Below are positions 22,192 through 33,359 of a DNA stretch of 64,000 bases, piece after piece. Below the pieces are notes generated by a model, which was not told the DNA's origin, ran no database searches, and saw only the letters and a list, made by a program, of their open reading frames with translations. This stretch comes from Asterias rubens (lineage: Eukaryota; Echinodermata; Asteroidea; Forcipulatida; Asteriidae). The stretch covers positions 2,792,501 through 2,856,500 of the forward strand of contig NC_047083.1 of assembly GCF_902459465.1 (NCBI RefSeq). Direction: 5' to 3'. The position numbers and the translations under genes are program-made. Within the stretch, counting starts at the first letter, position 1. Each line of letters begins with the position of its first letter.

Positions 22192-25100
22192 ATGGCCATG
22201 ATGGATGCAGCACTGCCAGTTGATGACAAACAACAACAGCAGATGATGACACCAGACTGCCAGTAAGTCACATTACAAATTAATACAAACAAGTAGTACT
22301 AGTATGTAGTAGGCCCTATATAATAATATATATCTATCTATTTATTATTCATTTTTAAAACGTCAAAGACAAGGAACACTAACTCTTGTTGACCAAATTA
22401 ATTTGTTTTCTATTTAAAATAAAATGCATAGGTTGGGGATTTTCTTCTGGAGTAATAACTGGACAAGACTACCTCCGTGACCAGTCTAGAGTGGTACATT
22501 AACGTTATTATTATAGAATTTGAGTAAAAAAAATCCAAACAATACCAGCAGAAAAAAACCCAAGAAAGGTAATTACTGTTAATTATTCTAGACAACTAAA
22601 AAAAGTAATTAAGGAAAGGTTTCCGCATCCTGTCACTAAATATAAATTGAGGGTATACTAACTAATACTACTTTGGTAATTACTAAAAAAATCTATTACC
22701 ATAAAAATCTTACGAAGTAAAAGCTTACAAACTGGGATACTTTGACTGTAAATTATTTTTTTCCAGCAGTGATTATGTGCTAGTTCCGCTCGCCGAGGTA
22801 CAGTCATTCGTAGAGAGGTGCATCCTGGCAGTGGGCGCTAAACCAAGCCATGCTAAAGACCTGGCGACGCTAATTGCCTGTGCGGACCACCGGGGACACT
22901 TAAGCCATGGACTGAACAGACTTCGTAAGTCTCATCACTGGTCCTTGTCCCAAGGTTATTTACGCAAGCACCCCCCTTTGAACACCTTGAGTTCACCATA
23001 GAGCTGCTTGAGCAAAAAATGTGCTTGAGCTAAAAAATTCCTTGCTAAGTAAAATAAGGCTACCAGCCAAGAATCCACTCGGTTCTTTTGCTAAGTTAAC
23101 AGCAGCTAAATACCAGTCACAAGCAATGTATAATGGCATAAAATTTTGGCCAGTTAGCAAGTGTAAAGTAGGCAAGGTAATTTTGTACTTAAGCTGCTCT
23201 ATGAAATTTGCCATAGGTAGCGCGAATAATAATACTGGCACGGTACTGCAGTGGGTCACAGAATGGTTTTTCAACGTCGGACAACGAAGCCGAAACAGAG
23301 CCGCATCATGGCTTCATTGTACGTGGCTGAAAAACCATGCCTCGACTTCACTTTTTTCTGTTTACAAGTATTGCATGCAGTACCGTGCAGTTCTTTCTGG
23401 ACACTTGACTACATTTGTCACTAAATGTGTGTTGTGTTGTCATTTGGTCTAGGTTTCTGAAAGACTCCGTTTGGGGTCAAATTGTTAGGCCACTATCTAT
23501 TTTTTGTGTAAGAAAATATATAAAGAATTGATCTGAAACTTTAAACATTTTCGTTTACCTTTGATTAAATAATTTTGAATTTTCAGGGATGTATGTTCAA
23601 GATATCAGGAGTGGAACCAATTCTAAAGACGGGGAACCAGTGATCTTGAAAGAAAAGGCGGGTACAGCATGGGTGGATGGCAACAACGTTCTTGGACCTG
23701 TCGTTGGGACATTCTGCACGGATCTAGCGATCAAGAAAGCAAAGGAGTCTGGGATTGGAATAGTTGTGGCAAAAGGTTGGCAGAAGCGGATTTCACAAGT
23801 TAGACTAGTCTGATCTCGAGCCAGGACAACTTAGGACTAGCCTTAAGTTGTTTTAAATTTAACTGCTAGCACTAAGTCCTAAGCAAATACTATCTTAGTG
23901 TAATTGCCCAAGGAAACTCAAAGGTAACTTTCATTAATTGAACACCAGAGGGGGCTAACAGCCTCACACTTCTCGGTGGCTATAGGTGATTGATTGTCTT
24001 GGAGTGTACTACTGGAGCCTAGAATGGTGGATCGGGCACTCAGAACCCAACCTCAATGGAGGCAACAAAGGCAAACTTCCTCTGTGCCCCTTGTCATTGC
24101 CCGAAGGCCCCTTGATATATTTAAGTGAGAAACTGTTTTGTCTTTTCTTGAAGGTTCCAACCACTACTGCATAGCTGGATGGTACGCCATGCGATGCGCA
24201 GATGCTGGACTAGTGGGCATGTCTTTCACTAACACATCCCCTGTGGTCGTCCCAACAAGAGCAAGAAAGGTAAGCATTCGTAATTGGGCAAGAACCCGTT
24301 TAAGAATTAGACTTGATTGGTGGTCCCAACAAGAGCAAGAGAGGTAAGCATTCGTAATTGGGCAAGAAGCCGTGTAAAAGTTAGAGGTTAATTTGTATAA
24401 TTGGAATTTTTCTTACCATGGGAATTTTTCTTACTAGAGTCTAATAAAGACCTATGTCACCATTGTACATTCTTATATATTCGTAATTGGGCAAGAACCC
24501 GTTTAGGAATTAGACTTGATTGGTTGTCCCAACAAGAGCAAGAAGCATCCGTATTTGGGCAAGAAGCCGTTTAAAAATTAGACTTGATTAATGTCTGGTA
24601 CAGTTGATGACATCCCTCCGTCACAAGTGACGGCTTAATTTGAATAATTGGAATTTTTCTTACCATGGGAATTTTTTTAACTAGAGTCTACTAAAGATCT
24701 ATTTCATAATTGTTCATATATTTCAGGCGTGCTACTTCACGGAGGCAATGAAGGCTATTACCTCCATGCTAGTCATTGCCTTGGTGCCCATAAAATGCTT
24801 CAGTAGAAATGTACACTTTCCTCATAAGGTGCCCTTTACCAAGGAGAAAATGCCCTGGTGTTCTTGCCCTTTCAAAAAACGAAGCATACAGGCCGGGTAT
24901 GTTTCACAGGGAAAGCTTAGAAAACATACATTAGTTGCGATACCATAACCCTCCTCCCGACGGCGTAACCCTCCTCCCGACGGCGGGCTGTCGTCGGGAG
25001 GAGGGTTACGTAATCGCAACTACACATACATAAGACCTATGGCTATTTTCACTGTGCATCCGAGATCATGTTATCGACCCATATCAAATCTTCAAATTTT

Positions 25101-28100
25101 CTTAGCCTCTTATAGGTACAAATCCAATATCCATGGCTGCCCCAGCGGAAAGAGGCGACAGTTTTGTTCTTGATATGGCGACGTCCACTGTGGCGTTTGG
25201 GAAGGTAAAGTGTGAATTGTCAGATTTTTGGATGAGCAATCCTTCTAGTTTTTGAGATGACTTAATAAATAAATAGTAGCTGTAGTAGGAAGACTATACG
25301 CCTTGTTGAGAGGTATGGTGGATGGATGTGATAGGAGTGCACTGTTTGGTTTGGGTGCAATGCAGACAAATTTACCCAAACCGTATAGTGTTGTAGTATT
25401 GTGTCTACCATATCTCAAAATGGCTTATGGAGATGTTTCCCCCCAGTGACTGATGATCTCAGCGAGGTGGTACAAGTTCAAACAAATGATTGAAGCAAAA
25501 TTGATGCAATTTCAAACTAACCAGAATAAAGCGCTCAAACAGACCAAGTTGCTGAATGAGTCGCTGAACCCTGCTCTTTATCTCCCTGCAACTGTTCCCA
25601 GGTGCAACTCAACAGCATGAAGAAAGAACCCATTCCCAAAGGGTGGGGAACGGACTCGACGGGAAAAGTAAGTTGAAACATCATTGCATAAATCCAAGGT
25701 CACCTTGCAAGTCAATCTGGAGGTCAAAGTTCAAGTTCGGCTTGTGTCCATTTTTCTTTGTTTAACCCAAAATTCATTAGACTTTGTCGTCAGATTGTAG
25801 GTTTCAATTCAATTCAAAAATGGTTTATTAAAACATGACTCGCAGTTAAAAAAACTGAATTGCACATGTCAACATCATAATATGGTAAAAAAATTACATC
25901 AAGTAGAAGTTAACATAGAAAAGGACATCAAATGAAAATTATTATAAGAAGACAGGTAGGAGTATGTTACAATGGTGTGATCTCAAGAAAATCTTGGAAA
26001 AATCTTTTAAAGTCATTTGGAAACTTTTGAAGGGGCACCAAGGCCAAAACAGGGGCAACAGAGGCAATTGCTCTTATAGGGCCTTTGTGTAATTACAGGG
26101 CCTAATTTCATAGAGCTGCTAAGCACAACAATTTGCTTAGCATGAAATTTCTTCCTCGATAAAAAACGGATTACCAACAACGTTTCCACATGATTTTTAG
26201 GATGAGCAAAACAAATAATGTATGAGCTGCTAAATACCTGTAACAAGCAATATGCAACAAATGAAAATTTGGATGGTAATCCTGTTTTTATCAAGGCAGA
26301 AATGTCATGTTCAGCAAATTTTTGTGCTTAGCAGCTCTATGAAATTGGGCCCTTGTCTGGATCTGTGTGTTGAGACAATTTCCTTGACTTATTTTTATAG
26401 TACATTCTCTACATGCTCTATAGGTGACTACTGTTCCTGAGGATGTGCTTACAAGCGGGGGATTGATGCCTCTTGGTGGGCAAGAAGCTAGCGGAGGGTA
26501 CAAGGTAAGACACCAACCTCGTTCCCAGGGGTGATCGATCTCGCCGCGCCATTTTTTCCCCAGCATGCCTTGCGCGATCATAACCCCTGGATGTGTAACT
26601 CAAAAATATCAAAATATAAGGGATATTACAATTAGTCCTGTGGTTGATCCGTTCTGTGTTGGGCGTTAGTCGCGCACACGCTGGATGTGCTGTGTGTACT
26701 AAGAGTCATAAACTTGCGTTCAGTGTTGCGTGACTAAAAAAGTGAAAACGTACATCTTTATTACGCACACGTTTCAGCGTATAGAGCTTTTTGGAGACGC
26801 ACAGCGTTTCATATTGCGCGCGTAAATGATAGCCAATCAAAGACACGGATCAGAGTTTCCCTCCCAGGGGTAAGAGACGTACGCAGAGCTAGCGGGCGAT
26901 ACGGCGCGCTGCCCATGGTAGCGAGGTTGGTAAAACACCATGTGTTCATCTACTCGGTTTGTTCTTTAGAGATCTGTCTTGCTATAATTCTAATTTAAAC
27001 ATTTTTTGGGGAGACTTCTCAGTTCTGAAAAGAACTGTCCTGCTTTTAACTACTACCTATACCTGGGTGAAAGATAGAAAATCGGCTAGGACTAGATTGT
27101 CTTTTGATTTCATATTCTTTATTTGCAGGGTTATGGGCTGAGCATGATGGTGGAGATGTTGTGTGGTGTTTTTGCAGGCGCAGCTTTTGGACCCTTTGTC
27201 AGACATTGGAGTGCGAAAGATGCTGTAGCTAATTTGGTTAGTCAAAATAGGGATGATAAATTTAAGACATGTTATTACGAAAATTAAGATTTAGGACTAA
27301 CTTTAAGACGAGCATACATTGCCTTGAAGACTGTTCAAACATTCATCAGGAGGCAACAAAGGCGATCGTCTCCATGCCCCTGGTCACTGCCTTGGTGCCC
27401 TTAATTGCTACAGCATAAATTTACAATTTCCTCATGGGTGTCATTTACTAAGGAGAAAATGCCTTGGTGCCCTTGCTCTTTCAAAAATGAAGCATACCAG
27501 GGGCCAATTTCATAGCTTGCTTATTTTACACATGTTACCATGGTTACTGGCCAAAATGTCATGCCATATATACATTGCTTGTGACCGGTATTGGGCATAA
27601 CAATTGAGTGGAGTCTTGGCTGGTATTCTGATTTTACTAAGCATGGATTATTTTGCTTAAGCAGCTCTATGAAATTGGGCCCTGACCTGTAGGCACAAAA
27701 TGCATCATTTCCAGACAATAAAGGATTCTTCATTTGATGTGATTTTTTAAAATCTAGGGCCAGTGTTTTATAGCCATCAATACGGAGGCTTTTGCTCCAG
27801 GTTTCACAGGAAGAATGACCACCCTAATGGATGAATGCAGAAATAGTGAACCTGTAAGTTGTTTATGAGTTCCTCATGAGAACCAGTAGCAGTACATGGC
27901 TTGAATTCGGGAAGGGGGGGGGGATCCACAAGACCACAAACACATCTGCCAAATGTTTATCTAAAATCTTTCACTACCACAACAAAGGGTACGTTCGTTA
28001 AGCTTCCCTGTGTGTACCCCACGGTGCTCACTGGGGTGAGCCCCTGACAAGAGCTAATCGAACGATCACACTTGCCCTCTTGGGTGACGGCATGTACCTC

Positions 28101-29597
28101 AGGTCACCCCCAAGTGATCCACTCCACAAGCAGGGCACTGGGGGCTGACCCAGGTGAGCCCGTAAAAGCTATTCAGACGTACCGGGGCAGACCAGAGTCG
28201 ACCCAGGGAAGCTAAACGAACGCACCCATTGTAGTCCGTCAGCCTACACTTTGAATTTCAGTCTGTATCTCTTATTCATTTATTAGGTATCACTCATTAA
28301 TGCTTCCGTTACGGACATTACTTTTTTTTAGACATGACATTTGACTACCCTTTACATTTGAACAAAAGTCTGAGTTTTGGGTTCCCATCCATGTTTTGGT
28401 ACCAAATAGTCTTTTTATTGTGTATTAACAGATGTGGAGGTAAATTTGACAGAATTTGTCGCAAAATCAATTCCAAGGCCACACAGTCATGACAGTTGTG
28501 GAAAATGTTTACTAAGTGAGAAAAAACCTTCCTGACCCAGTTTAATATGCATTGAAGCTAACTGTTCTTGAACAAGCACATTTAAAGGCAGTGGACACTA
28601 TTGGTAATTACTCAAAATAGTTATTAGCATAAAACCTTACTTGGTGACGAGTAATGGGGAGAGGTTGATGGTATAAAACATTGTGAGAAATGGCTCCCTC
28701 TGAAGTAACATAGTTTTCGAGAAAGAAGTAATTTTCCACGAATTTGATTTCGAGACCTCACATTTAGAATTTGAGGTCTCGAAATCAACCATCTAAATGC
28801 ACACAACTTCGTGTGACAAGGGTGTTTTTTCTTTCATTATTATCTCGCAAGTTCGACGACCAATTGAGCTCAAATTTTCACAGGTTTGTTATTTTATGTG
28901 TATGTTGAGATACACCAAGTGAGAAGACTGCTAATAATTATTTTGAGTAATTACCAATAGTGTCCACTGCCTGTAAGGTGAGAGGCAGGCCATACCAATA
29001 TAAAAAGAGAGACTCTTGTTTTGTTCCCCTCATTTGTCTCTGCAGGCAGAAGGGGAGACGGAAGTCCTTGTTGCAGGCGACCCAGAAAGGAAACACATGA
29101 AGAAAGTTGATGCAGACGGGGGAGTGCTCTACCATCGTAACCTCATCCAGGAAATGGTGAGGCATTTGAGTCCCACATACTTTCGTGTGCTTCCGAGATT
29201 GTTGAGTCCCTTAATAATTTTGTGACAACAGACGTCGATTTCACAAAACTCTTCCTAACTTAAGACTAATATTAAGACTTAGGACGAATCCCAACCATGC
29301 ACTGTAGCATGCAGACCTTAAGATTAATGCTAAGTAAGAACGAGTTACTCGTCCTAACTCTTTGTGAAATCGACCCCAGGCACATTAACAAGGGAATTAC
29401 CATCTGCAGTTACCCGCTTTTGAAACTGAAATAAATAAAATCACAAACTGTGTAGTGTTGTTATCTAATATTGCAAAGAAACTTTTAAATATGATTTGAT
29501 GATTTTCACATTTTATTGTTGCGTGATGTTTTTTTTCCTTTAGGACTCTTTGGCGAAAGATCTTGGTATTGAAGCGATGAAATCGAAAGAACTATGA
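22192..29597 (+). CDS. Ldh_2-family NAD(P)-dependent oxidoreductase (YjmC-like), plus-strand paralogue
   Basis: Exons: 22192-22262, 22770-22924 (alternative start 22767), 23587-23775, 24154-24269, 25106-25204, 25602-25667, 26424-26504, 27129-27236, 27758-27853, 29046-29156, 29544-29597. Together they give 1146 nt, 381 residues, ending MKSKEL then TGA. Exon sizes equal those of the minus-strand paralogue except exons 1, 8 and 11. Signatures: [13 protein letters not shown] (His70), [27 protein letters not shown] (His142), [33 protein letters not shown] and [13 protein letters not shown]. The usual Gly after NHx is Cys144 here, while the paralogue keeps Gly. The longer N-terminus (about 23 residues, Gln- and Met-rich) shows no clear targeting signal. 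The C-terminal KEL is not a standard peroxisomal signal. The substrate is unknown; 2-hydroxy acid oxidation or the reverse reaction is the family role. Confidence 0.92.
22996..23210. repeat. Family I foldback element (CATAGAGCTGCTT ends)
   Basis: Arms CATAGAGCTGCTTGAGC and GTACTTAAGCTGCTCTATG. In intron 2 of the plus-strand gene. The 143-codon frame across it is not a gene. Other copies: 26.1 and 27.5 kb. Confidence 0.75.
24250..24720 (+). repeat. Tandem partial duplications of exon 4 end and donor site
   Basis: The last about 20 bases of exon 4, its donor and the next about 50 intron bases (CCCAACAAGAGCAAGA to GACTTGATTGGT) recur at about 24322 and 24527. A second module, AATTGGAATTTTTCTTACCA to AGAGTCTAMTAAAGAYCTAT, occurs twice (about 24400 and 24649). 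Confidence 0.85.
24731..24900 (+). repeat. Family H repeat (GAGGCAATGAAGGC)
   Basis: Words CATTGCCTTGGTGCCC, GGTGCCCTTTACCAAGGAGA and AAACGAAGCATACAGG are shared with 27.3 and 34.6 kb. In intron 4. Confidence 0.65.
24924..25030. repeat. GC-rich hairpin in AT-rich intron 4
   Basis: The word TAACCCTCCTCCCGACGGCG occurs twice in tandem, then its inverse CGTCGGGAGGAGGGTTACG follows after a 5-7 base loop. Outer arms TTAGTTGCGATA and TAATCGCAACTA extend the stem. Confidence 0.85.
26098..26352. repeat. Family I foldback element
   Basis: Arms GGGCCTAATTTCATAGAGCT and AGCTCTATGAAATTGGGCCC, about 255 bp. Intron 6. Confidence 0.85.
26516..26931. repeat. Family R foldback element (CCAACCTCG ends)
   Basis: Starts CCAACCTCGTTCCCAGGGGT and ends CTGCCCATGGTAGCGAGGTT. 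It begins 12 bp after the donor of exon 7 (26424-26504). An inverted copy lies at 38.2-38.5 kb. Confidence 0.8.
26936..27075. repeat. Family J repeat fragment
   Basis: Contains CTTCTCAGTTCTGAAAAGAAC and a CACCATGTGTTCATCTACT-type word. Directly upstream of exon 8 (27129-27236). Confidence 0.55.
27343..27500 (+). repeat. Family H repeat
   Basis: Shares CACTGCCTTGGTGCCC and AAGGAGAAAATGCCTTGGTG with 24.7 kb and runs into the next foldback element. Confidence 0.65.
27498..27684. repeat. Family I foldback element, shortened
   Basis: Arms GGGGCCAATTTCATAG and CTATGAAATTGGGCCC, about 187 bp. Intron 8. Confidence 0.85.
27987..28228. repeat. Family C foldback element
   Basis: Ends GGGTACGTTCGTTAAGCTTC and AGCTAAACGAACGCACCC. 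Intron 9. Confidence 0.85.
28582..28975 (-). repeat. Family A foldback element, full-length
   Basis: Ends AAAGGCAGTGGACACTATTG and CAATAGTGTCCACTGCC; central GAGACCTC..GAGGTCTC palindrome. It ends about 70 bp before exon 10. Confidence 0.9.
29229..29380. repeat. Family E foldback element (GTCGATTTCACAAA)
   Basis: Arms GTCGATTTCACAAAACTC and GAGTT..CTTTGTGAAATCGAC surround TCCTAACTTAAGACT-type words. Intron 10. Confidence 0.8.
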
Positions 29598-29744
29598 TCC
29601 AAATCCAGGAAAATATAAGCAACTTTTCAGCATTGTGTTTCATGGTAAAATAATGCAGAGGGCGTTGTTGTTTAAACAACGATTTTGTTGGTGTTTGTTA
29701 TATTAATTGAATGTTTATAAAAAGGGGCGGGTGGAAAGTAGACC

Positions 29745-29750
29745 ATTAAA
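29745..29750 (+). terminator. Possible polyadenylation signal ATTAAA
   Basis: The common variant signal ATTAAA lies about 150 bp past the stop codon of the plus-strand Ldh_2 gene. A canonical AATAAA is at 30783-30788, over 1.1 kb downstream. Neither can be proven from sequence. Confidence 0.3.
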
Positions 29751-30044
29751 TATTTTCCCGTTGCAACACCCTGTTGTTCATTAAGTTGTAGCAAACTGCT
29801 TACCAACCCAAAGAACCTATGGTGAAGACGATGTGACCTCTGACGTCACACGAAAGCCATAACATGATTCGCGCGCATACTGCCAGGCATAACCCTAGTG
29901 TTTGGCAGCCAGCTAGAAAGTGTATGCAATCTTACCATGACTACGTGTCTTTTTGCCTGGCGAAACATGACGTTTACAGTGTTTTTTTTTCAACAGGGCG
30001 GTTTAAATGTAAACATAGGTCACATCGTCTATAAATCCAAAAAA

Positions 30045-30139
30045 ATAGCTAATAACCAGACGTGTTGACCCTAGCAGAGTCATTCTCCTAGCCTTCGCGA
30101 AAGACTCTGCTATAGGGTCGAAACGTCGGGCTATTTACT
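30045..30139. repeat. Family Q palindromic element
   Basis: Arms GACCCTAGCAGAGTCATTC and AAGACTCTGCTATAGGGTC, with outer AATAACCAGACG and CGTCGGGCTATTTA. Confidence 0.7.
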
Positions 30140-30852
30140 CCTTTTTGCAGGTATGCGATTGGTTCAAATTGCATGACCTGATTTTTGCAGAAAACAAGTT
30201 TTGTCATAATAATATTTTTTTGCTCTGAATGTTTTTTTTTCCTTTCCCCCCTTTCTCTACGGATGGCCATTTAAAAAACGGAAAGCATATCAAAATCATC
30301 GTCTGCGTAATTTGCCACGGACAACGCGAAAAAAAATACACCATGCAAACTTGTTTGTCAAGGCTTATAGGCGCAAAGTAGTGTAGCGATCACAACAGTA
30401 ATTCATAAGTTTAGTTTACTAATGTACTTGGTTCAACTCATTTTCAATAATTATGCATAGCTTTCTCAAATCTATTACTTAACTACATTCAAATCTTAAT
30501 TTTTGGGGCCGAATCGGTCCAAATCAGACCTTAACTTTCTAACAGGGCATCGGGCTCATTTACGATTGACGCCCAGTCTGTTGTTCCGGAAAAACAAAAC
30601 ATCGGATGGTTGTCTATTTACCTCACAGTATTTTACTACAAAGTGTACAAATCGTATTAAATTTTTCTATAAATGTAAAACATATCGAGAAGAGAAAACA
30701 ATATTTTTGTAATAATTTAATAAGTTGATTTATTGTCTTTTAAGCATTTATATTATTGATTATGCAAGGTGAATTGTCAGCGAATAAATTCAAAGGAGGA
30801 AATATCCAAGGTTTGTCACTTTTTCTAACTAAGGTCTTGTAATTGAGGACAT

Positions 30853-31237
30853 AAAAGCAGTGGACACTATTGGTAATTGTCGAAGACTAGCCTTCACAGT
30901 TGGTGTATCTCAACATATGCATAAAATAACTAACCTGTGAAAATGTGAGCTCAATCGGTCATCAAAGTTGCGAGATAATAATGAAAGAAAAAAACACCCT
31001 TGTCACACGAAGTTGTGTGCGTTTAGATGGTTGATTTCGAGACCTCAAGTTCTAAATCCGAGGTCTCAAAATCAAATTCGTGGAAAATTACTTGTTTCTC
31101 GAAAACTATGGCACTTCAGAGGGAGCCGTTTCTCACAATGTTTTATACCATCAACCTCTCCCCATTACTGGTCACCAAGAAAGGTTTTATGCTAATAATT
31201 ATGTGAGTAATTACCAATAGTGTCCACTGCCTTTAAA
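30853..31237 (+). repeat. Family A foldback element, full-length
   Basis: Ends AGCAGTGGACACTATTGG and CCAATAGTGTCCACTGCC, about 385 bp. Confidence 0.9.
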
Positions 31238-31479
31238 AGTTAAAACATTTAATGAGATGATGAACACCAACAGTTGTTTCTTGTTATCTTTGTTTGTTTA
31301 ATACTTTTTTATTGGCGATCACCCATAAAGGGAGAAAAGAAAATACATTCAAACAAACTTTTACACCAGACAACACGTACTGATAAACATTATACGTGAC
31401 AGTTATGAACAGTGAATAAATAACCCAACCACTGTGCTTGCCATTTTATTATACATTTTGAGTTACGTCTTTTCATAAC

Positions 31480-31640
31480 TAAAAAGTCTCCCTAAAAACT
31501 TAGTAATCTACTCAGCGCCTAGTAGAATATGTAGAAAGACAGTTCTCTAAAGAACAAACTGTACCTGGCAAGTAGATATGGTGTTACCGCAAACCAAATA
31601 TATATTGATACCTCGCCATGCAATGCCTAAAATTCCATAT
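31480..31640. repeat. Family J repeat fragment
   Basis: Words CTGGCAAGTAGATATGGTG, ACCGCAAACCAAATATATAT and CTCGCCATGCAATGCC, shared with 37.0 and 38.7 kb in reverse. Confidence 0.6.
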
Positions 31641-31713
31641 AAATCATAACATTCAGCACTATAAACTGCACAGGTCGATGGTTGAACAACTGTATGCAAT
31701 AAACCATGATAAT

Positions 31714-32200
31714 GAATGGTCGGAATAGTAGATGGGTTGACTGTGAACGGTTTACATGCATTCTATAATCGTACTGCAGATTGGCACAGTTTATCATGTT
31801 TATTTATCATTCAAAACCAGAGTGGTTTATATTGAGTGGTCAGACAGTAGGAGGGTTGGCTGTGTACTGTGTAGATGCACTCACCACATGACAGATTGCT
31901 GGCTAGCATAGTGCACCTATCCTTCAAAACCTTGGGTGATATTGAATGGTCAGACAGTAGGAGGGTTGACTGTGTACTGTGTAGATGCACTCGCCACATG
32001 ACAGATTGCTGGCTAGCATAGTGCACCTACATGTATCCTTCAAAACCACAGTGGGTGATATTGAATGGTCAGACAGTAGGAGGGTTGACTGTATTCTGTT
32101 CAGATTAATCCACTACACACAATATCATAAACTGCACAGACTGAAAATCTATCGTTTAAAACTACTCAATGATATCAATAAATGATCAGACAGTAAGGTA
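31714..32200 (+). repeat. Tandem array of about 112-117 bp units
   Basis: The word TGGTCAGACAGTAGGAGGGT recurs with a period of about 112-117 bp (about 31837, 31949, 32066), with diverged units on both sides. Each unit carries GACAGATTGCTGGCTAGCAT and ATCCTTCAAAACC. Diverged relatives lie in introns at 15.2 and 39.5 kb in the opposite orientation. Confidence 0.8.
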
Positions 32201-32675
32201 ATAACAATGATCATACAATTTTAAAAACATTACTTGGCACATAAAATTTCAAATAAATTGCTTGCATGGTACATGTACGTAGTTATAATATGATAATATA
32301 AACCATTTATATTTCAAGTCAGTGAAATTTTGATACAACTAGTCTTATTTCAAGATGTAAACATTTCATCACAAATCACACATTGCTTGAGATAATAGCG
32401 ACTTGAGCCAAGACTAAGTGTTGAACAGTATAATTTATTTACTTAATTTCCTTTAAAAAAGATCTCTCACAAACAAACAAATACCCCAACCAATAGGCAT
32501 AATTATCTAGATAATTTGTTGGTATGTAATATGAACATTAAAAAGAAACCCAAATAAAACACCATAAAACATCAACACAAATTAAAAAGTAAAATTATAA
32601 TTTAAGGCAAAATAATTTTCTATATCTTTGGAAAACGGAGGGAAAAGTGCAGCTGAATAAATTAAAATATTAGTT

Positions 32676-33056
32676 TGAAGGCACTGGACACCATAAGTTA
32701 ATGTTAAAGACCAGTATTCTCACTTGGTGTATCCCAACATATGCATAAAATAACAAACCTGTGAAAATTTTGACTCCATCGGTCATCAAAGTTGCGAGAA
32801 AATAATGGAAGAAAAAACACCCTTGTTGCACAATCGTGTGTGCTTTCAGATGCCTGAAAAGGCTTCAGGTCTGAAGAATTTTTCAGATTCAAATATTTTA
32901 GCAAGAAATTACCTCTTTCTCAAACACTACGTTACTCCAGATGGAGCAGGTTTCTCACAATAACTTATACTATCAACCTCTCGTTTGCCCGTTACCAAGT
33001 AAGTTTTTATGCTCGTTTAATTTTGAGTAATAACCAAAAGTGTCCAGTGCTTTTAC
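32676..33056 (+). repeat. Family A foldback element, diverged
   Basis: Ends GAAGGCACTGGACACC and AAAAGTGTCCAGTGCTTTT, with the usual GCGAGAAAATAATG and CTCACAATAACTTATAC modules. Confidence 0.75.
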
Positions 33057-33359
33057 AGCACAGATTTCTTGATAAAAGTAGCCGCGGGTTAGTGGAGTGC
33101 ATGGCTATAAATCGGAAGATTTGTCATTGGTCTTCGGAAAAGTAATTTAAATTCCAGCTTTTATATTCCAACAAATCGGAAATAAGATTTGACGAAAGTG
33201 AAGGTTCCTGAACTAATGGTTTGAGCGCCTACAAGGTTCCTGAACTCGTGGTTTGAGCAACTACATGTTTGGTAGATATGTTATGCTATACAAATGTTAT
33301 ACTAAATATGATTAGTATTATACATGTATGCAAGAAGACTTGTAGACAAGACGTTTTTT

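Noticed and set aside
23021..23452. 143-codon plus-strand frame in intron 2 of the Ldh_2 gene
   Set aside because: Covers a family I foldback element; the exon chain of the host gene runs past it with matching phases.
29591..29597. Peroxisomal targeting signal at the C-terminus of the plus-strand Ldh_2 protein
   Set aside because: The end SKEL/KEL is not a standard PTS1 tripeptide (SKL type).
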